A stretch of 49,070 bases of DNA from Bacillus luti (GCF_001884105.1 NZ_MACI01000045.1:1-49070), one strand, 5' to 3'; shown: positions 1-9,307, counted from the stretch's first letter. Numbers and translations: made by a program. Notes: generated by a model from the letters alone, not told the origin.

Positions 1-29
1 AGAGATTGTTCCTAATTGGAACAACCTCT
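1..29 (-). terminator. Terminator stem after hemZ
   Basis: A 12-bp stem, AGAGATTGTTCC at 1-12 with GGAACAACCTCT at 18-29 (two wobble or mismatched positions), begins 7 nt beyond the hemZ stop on the minus strand. The U-run that would complete it lies beyond the window edge, so only the stem is visible. Confidence 0.6.
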
Positions 30-35
30 TCACTC

Positions 36-1526
36 TTACACAAATAGCTCTTCTAAAATTTTCAGTTTATCTTCTGTATATTTCACAAAGCCATCGTTAT
101 ATGATTTTGGATCTTTCGGATTCGCAAAGTGCGTAATTGCACCTGTCTTCGGATGAACGAACTTACTTGAAGCACCACATCCAAGTCCGATAATCGATTG
201 TACTTCTTCCATAATAACAATGTTGTAAATACTTTCTTGCGTCGGAATTGCATAACCAACGTTTTCTAAGTTACCTAAAATATTCTTTTGACGATATAGG
301 TAATATGGTACGTAATTATGCTTTTGTGTCCATTCTTCTGCTTCGTGCATCATCGCTGTAATTTCTTCACGACCTGCTACTTTATATTTACGTTTGTTTT
401 GCGTCATTTCAGAAGCACGTTTAAATGATAACGTATGAACTGTTAATGATTCTGGCATTAACTTTTCTGTTTCATCTAACGTATGCTTGAAGATTTCTAA
501 CCCTTCACCAGGAAGACCAATAATTAAATCCATATTAATATTGTTCATTCCCATTTCACGAGCTAAATGATACTTCTCAATTGTTTCTTCTACAGTATGA
601 TGACGTCCAATTGCTTTTAGTGTTTCTTGATGGTATGACTGCGGATTAATACTAATACGGTCAATATTCCATTTATTTAACACTTCTAGCTTCGCTGGCG
701 TAATCGTATCTGGGCGACCTGCCTCAACTGTCACTTCACGCACATTTTTCACATCTGGGAACGCTTCATACATTTCTTCATACAGCATATCCATCTCTTC
801 TGCTGTAATACTTGTCGGTGTACCGCCGCCGTAATAAATCGTCGTAACTTTCACACCTTTTTCTTTTAAAAACTTACCAATTTCACGAACTTCATAATGT
901 AAACCACCTAAGAATGAATCAACTGATCCTTGGCGTCCGTTAATTGCATAAGCTGGGAATGTACAGTATGCACATTTCGTCGGACAAAACGGAATACCGA
1001 TATAAATACTTACTTCCTCTTTCAAGCGGTATAAATCTGGAACAACCGCTAATTGGCAATCAACAATACGCTGAAGAAGTTCAATTTTCTCTTCATGAAT
1101 TAAATAGCTTTCACGAAGTTCTTTGTGTGCTTCTTCTTTTGACATACCATTTTGAAGCATTTTGTGAAGAAGTTTCGTTGGACGTACTCCTGTTAAAATA
1201 CCCCAGCTTTGTTCAAGTCCAGTTAACTGCTGAAGAACAGAAAGATATACATAAGAAACAACGTGCTTCACTTGCTTCATACGCTCTTTTTCATCTGTAA
1301 AAGCAGATAAATCTTTTGCGAATGTTTCTTCATACACATTTCCAGTGGCAACATCTGTTAAACGAGCAGATGCTTTCACATTCTCTTCAATGTGAATATC
1401 AACGATAAGATTTGCTTCCTCTTGTTCAAATCCAATCGTACTATCTTCAAAAAATAAGCCGCCAATATTTTGTAGCGGACGTAAAAAACGATCATCTTGT
1501 AACGTTTTAATTGAAATTAACAACAT
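36..1526 (-). CDS. hemZ: HemZ, coproporphyrinogen III oxidase-like radical SAM protein
   Basis: Radical SAM protein of the HemN/HemZ family, expected to act in oxygen-independent conversion of coproporphyrinogen III to protoporphyrinogen IX (heme synthesis) in the cytosol. The [4Fe-4S] motif CPTKCAYC is at residues 181-188, followed by the SAM-binding YYGGGTPT stretch. About 170 residues precede the radical SAM core, which is the HemZ rather than HemN layout. I place the start at the ATG at 1526, just behind AAAGGTGAT, rather than at the GTG two codons earlier. It is a single gene with its own terminator. Some HemN-like proteins do other radical SAM chemistry, so the exact reaction is family inference. 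Confidence 0.88.
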   Translation of the reverse strand: MLLISIKTLQDDRFLRPLQNIGGLFFEDSTIGFEQEEANLIVDIHIEENVKASARLTDVATGNVYEETFAKDLSAFTDEKERMKQVKHVVSYVYLSVLQQLTGLEQSWGILTGVRPTKLLHKMLQNGMSKEEAHKELRESYLIHEEKIELLQRIVDCQLAVVPDLYRLKEEVSIYIGIPFCPTKCAYCTFPAYAINGRQGSVDSFLGGLHYEVREIGKFLKEKGVKVTTIYYGGGTPTSITAEEMDMLYEEMYEAFPDVKNVREVTVEAGRPDTITPAKLEVLNKWNIDRISINPQSYHQETLKAIGRHHTVEETIEKYHLAREMGMNNINMDLIIGLPGEGLEIFKHTLDETEKLMPESLTVHTLSFKRASEMTQNKRKYKVAGREEITAMMHEAEEWTQKHNYVPYYLYRQKNILGNLENVGYAIPTQESIYNIVIMEEVQSIIGLGCGASSKFVHPKTGAITHFANPKDPKSYNDGFVKYTEDKLKILEELFV

Positions 1527-1702
1527 TATCACCTTTTCATTTGCAAACTCTCTTTAGTTTACTTGAAGGGCGTTTGTAGGTCAATACAGAAGGTTTTACC
1601 TTATTTTTATATTCTATTTACAACTGAATAAATATTGCTTCTTCACGAAACTACACTAATACGAACAAAGATGCTAACGATTGAAATTGAATCTCAAACG
1701 TA

Positions 1703-1730
1703 CAAAAAAAACGTAGCCAAAAAGCTACGT
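1703..1730 (-). terminator. Terminator of the HAD gene
   Basis: Stem ACGTAGC (1711-1717) with GCTACGT (1724-1730), followed on the minus strand by a run of eight U from the A-run at 1703-1710. It ends the HAD gene that stops at 1738. Confidence 0.85.
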
Positions 1731-1737
1731 TTTCCTT

Positions 1738-2610
1738 TTATCTTCCCGATGTATTTTTATGATTTTTCAAAAATGGAAGCGGGAATTGCTTACGGAAGTG
1801 TTCTTTAATCATGTACTCCACACCATTTTCACTATTTGAACGTGTAATCCAGTCTGCTGCTTGCTTTAACTCTACAGGTGCATTCCCCATCGCTACCCCA
1901 AGCCCTACATTTTCAATTACCTCTAAATCCTCCATACTATCCCCAATCGCAACCATTTCATTTAGCGAAATATTTAAATGCTCTCCAAGCAATTGTAATC
2001 CACGTAATTTTGATACATTTTGCGGCAAAATCTCTATTCGTTTCGAATCACACTCCACATACTCTATATCTTGGAACGCTTTTCTTAATGTATTTAGCCC
2101 TCTTTCTTTTTCACCTTTACTATGGAAAATCACATCAATTTTTGGCGCAGCTACTGGATGATCACGAAGCGCATCCCCTAACGAATCTACAAATTGAACC
2201 GGATAAAATAGCGGATCTGCGCTTGATAATACAGTACGCGCAATTATGTTTGGTGTATTTCTCTCACGATTCCCTATCGAAAAACGTTCATGAGAAATAC
2301 GTACATTACAATCAAAGTGCTCCAATACTTGCACAATGTTAAAAGTCTTCTCTTCAGATAATCGCCTTTGAGCATACGGCTTATCTAACGTTGCTGAAAC
2401 GAAAGCACCACCGTGTGTCACTAATATAGAATCTAATTTTAACGCCTTTGCTACTTTATGAGCGGACTGAAAATTACGGCTCGTAAACAATGTAACGTAT
2501 ACATCTTTTCTTTTCACAAATTCAATTGTTTCTCGTAATCCTTTTGCAATTTTTCCATTGTTGTATAGTAGTGTCCCATCTATATTAAGAGCTAGTAAGC
2601 GATAAATCAT
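1738..2610 (-). CDS. Cof-type (HAD-IIB) family protein, YkrA-like
   Basis: A 290-residue HAD-superfamily protein of the Cof/IIB type: N-terminal motif I, an inserted cap domain, and the C-terminal motif GDSMEDLEVIE used for Mg2+ binding. I start it at the ATG at 2610, behind GGGGGAGTG; an upstream in-frame extension to 2793 would run over the promoter of the divergent glycosylase gene. Motif I reads LNIDGT, so Asn-9 stands where HAD phosphatases have the nucleophile Asp. From memory the B. subtilis protein YkrA has the same Asn, which suggests a conserved variant and not a sequencing error. Sugar-phosphate or nucleotide phosphatase activity should therefore not be assumed. Confidence 0.8.
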   Translation of the reverse strand: MIYRLLALNIDGTLLYNNGKIAKGLRETIEFVKRKDVYVTLFTSRNFQSAHKVAKALKLDSILVTHGGAFVSATLDKPYAQRRLSEEKTFNIVQVLEHFDCNVRISHERFSIGNRERNTPNIIARTVLSSADPLFYPVQFVDSLGDALRDHPVAAPKIDVIFHSKGEKERGLNTLRKAFQDIEYVECDSKRIEILPQNVSKLRGLQLLGEHLNISLNEMVAIGDSMEDLEVIENVGLGVAMGNAPVELKQAADWITRSNSENGVEYMIKEHFRKQFPLPFLKNHKNTSGR

Positions 2611-2744
2611 GTCGCACTCCCCCTCTTCGCTGTTGTACTCTATCCATAATTTATGAAATAAATGTAGCAAATAGAACGAGTTAGAATTACTACTGAAAAT
2701 TTGGTTTACTATATACATATACAACTTGTAAAGGAGATAGTACG

Positions 2745-3359
2745 ATGCAAGCACCACCTTCTTTTTACGAAGGCGATACGTTAGAAATCGCAAAGAAGTT
2801 ACTCGGACAAAAACTTGTACATATTGTAAATGGGATAAAACGAAGCGGCATCATTGTAGAAGTGGAAGCATACAAAGGTCCAGATGATAAGGCCGCACAT
2901 AGTTACGGGGGCAGACGAACAGATCGTACAGAAGTCATGTTCGGCGCACCAGGGCATGCTTACGTATATTTAATTTACGGCATGTATCATTGTTTTAACG
3001 TTATTACAGCACCTATTGGCATCCCGCAAGGAATTCTCATTCGTGCTCTTGAACCTGTAGATGGCATTGAAGAAATGAAACGAGTGCGCTACAACAAAAC
3101 CAATCTCACAAAAGCGCAGTACAAAAACTTAACAAACGGCCCCGGCAAACTATGCCGTGCACTTAGCATCACTTTAGAAGAACGCGGTGTATCATTACAA
3201 AGTGACACGTTACATATTGAATTAATGCCAGAAGAAGAACACATGTCATCACAATATAAAATAACGGCAGGACCTCGTATTAACATCGACTATGCAGAAG
3301 AAGCTGTTCATTATCCGTGGCGATTTTATTACGAGGGGCATCCTTTTGTTTCAAAATAA
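2745..3359 (+). CDS. 3-methyladenine DNA glycosylase (AAG/MPG family)
   Basis: Base-excision repair glycosylase that removes alkylated purines such as 3-methyladenine. It is 204 residues, the usual bacterial length. The family signature is clear: VEVEAY near residue 40 carries the catalytic Glu, followed by [16 protein letters not shown] and [16 protein letters not shown], and later [10 protein letters not shown]. The ATG at 2745 has AAAGGAGATA in front. It is transcribed divergently from the HAD gene (135 bp apart) and ends at a shared terminator. In B. subtilis the equivalent is YxlJ (from memory). Confidence 0.93.
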   Translation: MQAPPSFYEGDTLEIAKKLLGQKLVHIVNGIKRSGIIVEVEAYKGPDDKAAHSYGGRRTDRTEVMFGAPGHAYVYLIYGMYHCFNVITAPIGIPQGILIRALEPVDGIEEMKRVRYNKTNLTKAQYKNLTNGPGKLCRALSITLEERGVSLQSDTLHIELMPEEEHMSSQYKITAGPRINIDYAEEAVHYPWRFYYEGHPFVSK

Positions 3360-3390
3360 AGGAACCATTTCATACTTCATCACACGTCAA

Positions 3391-3425
3391 AAAACCGAGA
3401 CCCAAGATTGGATTTCGGTTTTGTT
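3391..3425. terminator. Bidirectional terminator between glycosylase and glycosyltransferase genes
   Basis: Stem AAAACCGA (3391-3398) with TCGGTTTT (3415-3422). It has a U-run on the plus side and a run of six U on the minus side, so it can end both convergent genes. Confidence 0.75.
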
Positions 3426-3454
3426 TTATTGCCAAAGAGAAAATTTTGAAAGCA

Positions 3455-4564
3455 TTATTTTTTTAGTGCATTATAATTTTCCAAATTAAACCTCGACAGA
3501 ATGAAAGTTCCTGTTGGTGTTAAAAGTTGCGAAATAGATTGTAGGACCTGAGGGAATTGTGCTAACTCAATAGGATGCGATATTAGAATGTACTGAAACT
3601 TTTGATCAGTAAATACCTCATGTAACTTATCATACGCAACAGAAGTTGTAGGAGCTGTCCGATTTGCAAGAGCTGCCGCTTTTTCATTCACTTCTGCCCC
3701 GAATAAGGAAGCCTCTGGATAACACCTTTTCATTTCTAACAAAGTTGCACCGCATCCAGCTCCTAGATGAAGAATATTTACTTTATCAGGCGCAAATCGC
3801 TCTAAAATTGTTAGTAAATCATAATGAATGTATAAACCTTCACCATAAAATCCCCATTTTTCATGCAATTTTATATTATTCGCATGTAAAATTACGGAAA
3901 ACTTCAAACTATCTTCCTTCCACGAGACGCTTCCATAGTGATGAATAAATGTATCTCTACATACATACAATTTATATCCTTTTTCAAAAATTCTTAATGA
4001 CAAATCATCATCTTCATAATTCCCTGGTGTAAATCGTTCATCTAGTAATCCAACTTCATCTAACACTGATTTTTTTATAAGCATACAAAATCCGATTAAT
4101 TTCATACGTTCTTCCCATTTATTTTTATCACTTTGATTATATAAAGTTGCAAAAGTCTGCATCTCTTTCATATCTTTATAAAAGGTCGGTATAGCAGTAT
4201 AGTAAGCAGCATTATTAGTTACGGGCCCTACAGCTCCAGTATCCTCACTTTCATACAGACACCGAATTAAGTTACTTAACCAATTTTCAGTTACGACCAC
4301 ATCATTATTTAATAATAAAATGTTATCGCCTTTTGCTTCTTTAATTCCCTGATTGCAGCCTTTTGGAAAACCCATATTTTCCGCATTTTCCACTAGCAAA
4401 ATATCCGATTGTTTTTGTAACCATTCTACAGTACCATCTGTTGACGCATTATCGACAACTATTAATTCATATTCTTTTTCCTCTGTATAAGTTCTAATAC
4501 TTTGGATGCATTCTTTTGTATATTGTAATTGATTATGCGTCAATATAATTATACTTGTGAGCAT
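3455..4564 (-). CDS. Family 2 glycosyltransferase with C-terminal methyltransferase-like domain
   Basis: A 369-residue two-part protein. Residues 1 to about 230 are a GT-A fold family 2 glycosyltransferase: SIIILTHNQLQYT at the nucleotide-binding strand, VVDNASTDGT, and LLLNNDVV in the DxD position. From about residue 260 a SAM-methyltransferase Rossmann start is visible (ILHLGAGCGATLLE, then GAEVN), but it ends abruptly about 110 residues later, shorter than the usual fused methyltransferase. The ATG at 4564 follows AGAGAGGAG. It is the second gene of an operon, 41 nt behind the TPR glycosyltransferase. The acceptor is unknown; a surface or exosporium glycan is a guess from the family only. 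Confidence 0.82.
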   Translation of the reverse strand: MLTSIIILTHNQLQYTKECIQSIRTYTEEKEYELIVVDNASTDGTVEWLQKQSDILLVENAENMGFPKGCNQGIKEAKGDNILLLNNDVVVTENWLSNLIRCLYESEDTGAVGPVTNNAAYYTAIPTFYKDMKEMQTFATLYNQSDKNKWEERMKLIGFCMLIKKSVLDEVGLLDERFTPGNYEDDDLSLRIFEKGYKLYVCRDTFIHHYGSVSWKEDSLKFSVILHANNIKLHEKWGFYGEGLYIHYDLLTILERFAPDKVNILHLGAGCGATLLEMKRCYPEASLFGAEVNEKAAALANRTAPTTSVAYDKLHEVFTDQKFQYILISHPIELAQFPQVLQSISQLLTPTGTFILSRFNLENYNALKK

Positions 4565-4604
4565 GAAACAAACTCCTCTCTGCAGCCAAAATGATTATCA
4601 AATA

Positions 4605-5684
4605 CTATTTTTTGAATACACTATCAAAATATTTTCTATTATATTCAATACTTGGATTATTAGGTATGAACTTTGCAGCTTCTTCATTATGATAAATTGC
4701 CTTTTCATATTCTTTTATTCGATCATAGCAAATACATAATTGAATATGTGGCAACCACGTATGACACTCTTCCCGGACAAATGGAGAATCTTTCGGTCTT
4801 GGTCCGTCAATTGCTGCATGGTACCAATATATTGCTTTAGAGTATTCACCTTGTTGCAAAAACACACGTCCTAAATGACAACAAAGTTCTCCTCTCGGTA
4901 TGTCATACATAAATGATTCTAAACAAGAATCGATCGATTGTTTAAGATTCTCCAATGCCAAATAACATTCGGCTCTTTTTAAACAAGCTTGAATATTATC
5001 TTCAACCCAACCCTTTCCTTCATCTAAAAACTTGGTATACCCCTGAATAGCTTTTTCATATAATCCGTGATCCTTACATTCATTTGCATAATAGTACACA
5101 TCACGAGGGCTAAATTCTTTTCCACTTTCAAGATGTTTTTCGTATATTTTTAAATTACGATTCGTATATACTTTTACTTTTTTATGACTTACCCCAACAT
5201 CACTATTTATAAGGTTTCCATACACCTCTAAATATTCGTGAATAAATCCATGCCATTGAAAATTTCTACTTCTTTTAACTAATCGATACCTCCTTAAAGA
5301 ATGCGTTGGTTTTCCTTCTGCATCAAAAGTTAAGTAATAATGCATCGATACTGCATCCGTACTACGATGTAACGTATCTTTTAACTGCAGAAATTTCTTT
5401 CTATCCTCCGTAGCTATTATGTCATCTGCGTCTAGCCAAAGAATATATTCTTTTGTAGCTTTAGAAAACGCAAAATTTCGTGCCGCTGAAAAATCTTCAA
5501 TCCATTCAAAATCATATATTTTCGCATCATACTTCTGCACAATTTCTTTTGTAGCATCTGTGGAACCCGTATCTACAATAATAATTTCATCCACAATACC
5601 TTTGACCGATTCTAAGCATTTTGATATCGTTTGTTCCTCATCTTTTACAATCATACATAAACTAATAGCAATTGAGTTTCCCAT
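4605..5684 (-). CDS. Family 2 glycosyltransferase with TPR-like C-terminal half
   Basis: A 359-residue protein with an N-terminal GT2 catalytic domain: SLCMIVKDEEQ at the start, IIIVDTGSTD, and the metal-binding LWLDADD at 84-88. A helical TPR-like region of repeated YEKAIQGY/YSKAIYWY units follows from about residue 200. This layout occurs in protein O/S-glycosyltransferases such as SunS as well as in polysaccharide enzymes. I see no bacteriocin-precursor-like small gene beside it, so I do not call it SunS. Of two adjacent ATGs I chose the second (5684), five bases behind the GGGGGG ribosome site. It is first in a two-gene operon. Confidence 0.82.
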   Translation of the reverse strand: MGNSIAISLCMIVKDEEQTISKCLESVKGIVDEIIIVDTGSTDATKEIVQKYDAKIYDFEWIEDFSAARNFAFSKATKEYILWLDADDIIATEDRKKFLQLKDTLHRSTDAVSMHYYLTFDAEGKPTHSLRRYRLVKRSRNFQWHGFIHEYLEVYGNLINSDVGVSHKKVKVYTNRNLKIYEKHLESGKEFSPRDVYYYANECKDHGLYEKAIQGYTKFLDEGKGWVEDNIQACLKRAECYLALENLKQSIDSCLESFMYDIPRGELCCHLGRVFLQQGEYSKAIYWYHAAIDGPRPKDSPFVREECHTWLPHIQLCICYDRIKEYEKAIYHNEEAAKFIPNNPSIEYNRKYFDSVFKK

Positions 5685-5792
5685 CATATCCCCCCTATCC
5701 TTTTGATATATATGTTTAGAGGGAAAATTATATTTCCTTTGCTTCACAGTTGCGTTTGGATAGAGGCATTTTATGAGGAGATTACGCGGCAA

Positions 5793-5822
5793 TAAAAAAA
5801 ACGAAGCTTGAATAAAGCTTCG
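5793..5822 (-). terminator. Terminator of the alsSD operon
   Basis: Stem CGAAGCTT (5802-5809) with AAGCTTCG (5815-5822), followed on the minus strand by a long U-run from the A-run at 5794-5801. The plus side also has seven T after the stem, so it may work both ways. Confidence 0.85.
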
Positions 5823-5871
5823 GTTTTTTTCCTACTGACGTTAGTCACTTATTTCTTTATGGGCGAAAGTG

Positions 5872-6630
5872 TCAATCTGCACCTTCCGCAGTCGCAATAT
5901 TATCCTCTAAATTTTCTCTTGATAATTCAGCTGCCATAAAATCAGCTGTTTCTGGAAGTGCTAAATGCATATGAGCTTTTTGACAAATTTGGATCGTACA
6001 GTTTTCAACAACATAGTCGAAAACATGTCCGCCCCCACTTCTTTCATCATCAATGTAATGTAAGTGGAATCCAGCTACACCAATACCTTGCGCATAATCT
6101 GGCGTCCAAAATCCAGCAAGCGTACCTTCTGTATTTTTAAATGAAAAGATTGGTTGTGATTTCGTCACTTCAACGAGCGGTGTATACGGTTTTTCTTGTC
6201 TTGGAACAGTTCTCGTTCTTACTTCACGGAACGTACCGTCCATTCGAATACCATAAAATAGGTTTTTACTAGGCATTAATTCATGTAATAAAGCTTCCAC
6301 TTCTTCACGATTCATCGGACGCTCTACTGTATAACTCATTTCTTTTTCAAAAAACGTTACCGTCGCAAACGGTGTTGTTTCTTCTGGCTCCACTTTTTCT
6401 GCCGAACCATCTGAACGTAAATGATAAAATTCGTTATCAAACGCAATCATTTCACCATCTAATTGATCAAATGTGCCGATGCCGAAATCACCACGTTCCT
6501 TTAGTTCCTCAAAGCTAATCACACCATCATATATACCATCTAATAGCGCAAGCATTGTAGATGTTTGATATACTTCGTTACTCATTTTCGTTCTTTTTGC
6601 ATCAATATCAATTAATTGCGCAATAGTCAT
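5872..6630 (-). CDS. alsD: Alpha-acetolactate decarboxylase AlsD
   Basis: Converts 2-acetolactate to acetoin with loss of CO2, the second step of the acetoin (overflow/fermentation) branch. About 252 residues, the normal family length. The metal-binding region GVAGFHLHYIDDERSGGGHVFDY with two histidines on one strand is intact, as is the N-terminal TSTMLALLDGIYDG signature. Two in-frame ATGs compete: the one at 6639 is a single base behind GGAGG, whereas the one at 6630 has a 10-base spacing, so I prefer 6630. It lies 16 nt after alsS, clearly one operon, and is followed by a strong terminator. Confidence 0.93.
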   Translation of the reverse strand: MTIAQLIDIDAKRTKMSNEVYQTSTMLALLDGIYDGVISFEELKERGDFGIGTFDQLDGEMIAFDNEFYHLRSDGSAEKVEPEETTPFATVTFFEKEMSYTVERPMNREEVEALLHELMPSKNLFYGIRMDGTFREVRTRTVPRQEKPYTPLVEVTKSQPIFSFKNTEGTLAGFWTPDYAQGIGVAGFHLHYIDDERSGGGHVFDYVVENCTIQICQKAHMHLALPETADFMAAELSRENLEDNIATAEGAD

Positions 6631-6646
6631 CTCAACCATGCCTCCA

Positions 6647-8335
6647 TTAGTTTAATTGGTTTGGTAATAATTTTTCACTTAATTTAATGTTGTCACGGTA
6701 ATCGATTGGAATATCAATAATGACAGGGCCGTCTGCTGCTAGTGCTTCTTTTAATACACCTTCTAATTCATCAGGCGCGTTAACACGAAGACCTGTCGCA
6801 CCAAAACTTTCTGCATATTTCACAATATCAACATCACCGAACTCTGTAGCCGATGTTCTACCGTATTTCATCATTTGTTGGAACGCAACCATATCATACG
6901 TACCGTCTCTCCATACAAGATGTACGATCGGAGAATTTAAACGGACCGCTGTTTCTAATTCCATCGCTGAGAATAAGAAACCACCGTCACCTGATACGGA
7001 AACTACTTTTTTACCTGGTTCTACTAAAGTAGCAGCAATTGCCCAAGGAAGTGCAACACCTAACGTTTGCATACCGTTACTAAATAATAATCTACGTGGT
7101 TCATAAGAACGGAAACATCTTGCCATCCAAATGTAATGGGAACCGATATCACACGTAACAGTTGTATCATCATCAATTAAAGAACGAAGTGTACGAATAA
7201 CTTGAAGTGGATGCGTAACACCTTCTGATGCACGATTTGGAACTTCTGCTTGTTCTGATAATTTCGCACGTAATCTTTCTAATACTGCTTCTGATTTCGA
7301 ACTTAATACAAGTCTCGGTAATTTCTCTGCGATGCTATTTACAGTTAAGGCAATATCGCCAATTAATTCACGCTCTGGTTGGTAATCATGGTCGATATCC
7401 GCTTGATGATCATCAAGATGAATGATCGTTCTGTCTCCAAGTTTATTCCAGAATTTCGGATCATACTCAATTGGGTCATAACCGATAGAAATAACAAGGT
7501 CTGCTTCTTCTAGTAAAATATCACCTGGTTGGTTACGGAATAATCCAACGCGGCCAAAGAAATGATCTTCTAACTCACGTGAAATGGCACCAGCTGCTTG
7601 ATATGTTTCAACGACAGGAAGTTCTGTATCCGCAATTAATTCACGAACAGCTTTCGTTACTTCATTTGTGCTTGCTCTCATACCAAGTAAAATAACTGGT
7701 AATTTCGCTGATTTTATTTTGTCTACTACATATGTAATATCATGTGTGGGAGCGATTCCAAGCTGTGGCTTAGAAAGCGCACCGATAGACCCTACAGTCG
7801 TTTCCGCAGTCATAACATCTTGCGGCAGACTTACTAAAGTAGCGCCTGGATTTGTAGAAGTCGCACTTCGGAATGCATTTGATAATGCTTCTGGCACATT
7901 ATCAGGATGCTCTACTTCTACGCTATATTTTGTGATTGGTTCGAATAGTGCAGCATTATCCATAGATTGGTGCGTACGTTTTAATCGATCTGTACGTGGA
8001 ACTGCACCAGCTAAAGCAACAACGGGATCACTCTCCGCATTCGCAGTAACAAGACCTGTCGCTAAATTTGATGTCCCTGGTCCTGAAGTTACAAGACATA
8101 CGCCCGGTTTCCCTGTTAATCTACCAATCGCAGCTGCCATAAATGCTGCGTTTTGTTCATGACGACAAACAATTAACTCTGGTCCTCTTTCTTGCAGTAC
8201 ATCAAATACAGAGTCAATCTTCGCCCCTGGAATACCGAAAACATGTGTAACACCTTGTTTAATTAAACAATCAACAACAAGATCTGCTCCTTTTGTTTTT
8301 GTCTTCACGTCGTTTGCTTTTACACCTGTACTCAA
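6647..8335 (-). CDS. alsS: Catabolic acetolactate synthase AlsS
   Basis: ThDP-dependent condensation of two pyruvates to 2-acetolactate, feeding AlsD. About 562 residues. The activating Glu is in [10 protein letters not shown], the ThDP/Mg2+ motif is [15 protein letters not shown], and SGPGTSN is present. Pairing with alsD, with no regulatory small subunit nearby, argues for the catabolic enzyme and not the valine-pathway IlvB. I place the start at a TTG at 8335 because AAAGGGTGAT sits about seven bases before it; the GTG three codons upstream lies inside that ribosome site. A consensus-like promoter and a large palindrome precede the gene. No AlsR-type LysR gene is adjacent. Confidence 0.93.
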   Translation of the reverse strand: MSTGVKANDVKTKTKGADLVVDCLIKQGVTHVFGIPGAKIDSVFDVLQERGPELIVCRHEQNAAFMAAAIGRLTGKPGVCLVTSGPGTSNLATGLVTANAESDPVVALAGAVPRTDRLKRTHQSMDNAALFEPITKYSVEVEHPDNVPEALSNAFRSATSTNPGATLVSLPQDVMTAETTVGSIGALSKPQLGIAPTHDITYVVDKIKSAKLPVILLGMRASTNEVTKAVRELIADTELPVVETYQAAGAISRELEDHFFGRVGLFRNQPGDILLEEADLVISIGYDPIEYDPKFWNKLGDRTIIHLDDHQADIDHDYQPERELIGDIALTVNSIAEKLPRLVLSSKSEAVLERLRAKLSEQAEVPNRASEGVTHPLQVIRTLRSLIDDDTTVTCDIGSHYIWMARCFRSYEPRRLLFSNGMQTLGVALPWAIAATLVEPGKKVVSVSGDGGFLFSAMELETAVRLNSPIVHLVWRDGTYDMVAFQQMMKYGRTSATEFGDVDIVKYAESFGATGLRVNAPDELEGVLKEALAADGPVIIDIPIDYRDNIKLSEKLLPNQLN

Positions 8336-8380
8336 ACTAATCACCCTTTATTTCATAATGTGTGTAATAAAGATTTTTAA

Positions 8381-8410
8381 CTTCACCTAGTTAATTAACG
8401 TGGTGAAGTA
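8381..8410. promoter_or_regulatory. 30-bp palindrome just downstream of the als start site
   Basis: ACTTCACC at 8381-8388 is the exact reverse complement of GGTGAAGT at 8403-8410, and the centre GTTAATTAAC (8391-8400) is itself a palindrome. Only the two dinucleotides joining these parts fail to match. It begins about 4 bp after the predicted alsSD start point, so it could be a roadblock operator or an RNA hairpin in the leader. Confidence 0.6.
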
Positions 8411-8420
8411 TTGTTTATCA

Positions 8421-8449
8421 TTATATTACAAATGCATTATTTTTCCAAC
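8421..8449 (-). promoter_or_regulatory. Sigma-A-type promoter of alsSD
   Basis: Read on the minus strand: TTGGAA (8444-8449), 17-bp spacer, TATAAT (8421-8426). The predicted start is near 8414, about 79 nt before the alsS start codon. The 8336-8736 gap otherwise holds this promoter, the palindrome at 8381-8410, an upstream TTGACA-like repeat near 8460-8476, and the leader of the divergent membrane-protein gene. Confidence 0.75.
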
Positions 8450-8736
8450 GATATGAATTTGACAGTTTTTTGACAAGTATCAAGGAATACGCTTACAACC
8501 CTTTATTTATCCTAGAATAATTTTTTATATCTCCTCTAAAAATACACAAAAAACTTCCATTTCATCACAGTATAAAAAAAATCACAGTACCTTGCAAAGA
8601 ATACTAGCAAATGATATATTTGTAAATATTGGAATACCCATTAATTGGAATAACATTCATGATTAGTATATCGCCCTTTCAAAAAAGAGAGGATTCTCAG
8701 CTGTAATTCATCATTTTATAAAGGAAAGTGATTGTA

Positions 8737-9294
8737 ATGAACAAAAGTGAATTTTTAAGCCAACTTAGTTCCTCCTTACGGAATATGCCTAATTTAGAAA
8801 AGGAGGATATTATCTCAGAGTACGAAACTCATTTTATTAGTGGTAAACAAGATGGAAAATCTGAAGAAGAAATTTCTAAAAAACTAGGAAACCCTAAAAC
8901 GATCGCTAAAGAACTTAATGTTTCCTATACAATAAGCAATGCTGACAGTAAACGAAGCTTTAAAAATATGATAACCGCACTATTTTCTGTTATGAGCTTA
9001 AGTGTTTTAAACTTTGCCTTTATCATTATCGCCTTTTTCGTACTACTCTTTTTATTACCGATTCTACTAGCACTGATCATTGCCACTCCAATATTAATTA
9101 TTTCACCTATTTTATTAATAGGATTAGGATTCTTTAAAGGGTTTCATCAAATTAGTTATTCCGATGTTTATAATGTGTTCATCGCTTTTTGCGTCGGTTT
9201 ACTGATATCCGTCATATGTTATCAAATGGTAAAACATCTATATGCACTTTTAGTAAAGTATCTGAAATGGAATATTGCTATTTTACAAAGATAA
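8737..9294 (+). CDS. HAAS/DUF1700-type membrane protein
   Basis: A 185-residue protein. The first 65 residues (NKSEFLSQLSSSL..., EKEDIISEYETHF, GKSEEEISKKLGNPKTIAKEL) match the HAAS/DUF1700 domain. The rest is strongly hydrophobic with about three to four membrane segments between residues 80 and 175. Such proteins are usually encoded next to a PadR regulator and act with it in envelope signalling; no PadR gene is beside this one. The start is the ATG at 8737, behind AAAGGAAAG, not the GTG at 8728. The lipoprotein gene follows after 13 nt, so the two are probably co-transcribed. Confidence 0.8.
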   Translation: MNKSEFLSQLSSSLRNMPNLEKEDIISEYETHFISGKQDGKSEEEISKKLGNPKTIAKELNVSYTISNADSKRSFKNMITALFSVMSLSVLNFAFIIIAFFVLLFLLPILLALIIATPILIISPILLIGLGFFKGFHQISYSDVYNVFIAFCVGLLISVICYQMVKHLYALLVKYLKWNIAILQR

Positions 9295-9307
9295 TAAGGA
9301 GATTAAT

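Noticed and set aside
944-1300. A 118-codon plus-strand frame inside hemZ
   Set aside because: It is antisense to the radical SAM core, which is certain, and has no family features.
2611-2793. An N-terminal 61-residue extension of the HAD protein
   Set aside because: It overlaps the start of the divergent glycosylase gene, has no ribosome site, and the family begins at the ATG at 2610.
4605-5792. SunS-type bacteriocin glycosylation locus
   Set aside because: No precursor peptide, ABC exporter or thiol-disulfide oxidoreductase genes are adjacent.
7668-8162. A 164-codon plus-strand frame inside alsS
   Set aside because: It is antisense to the conserved ThDP enzyme and simply mirrors its codon pattern.
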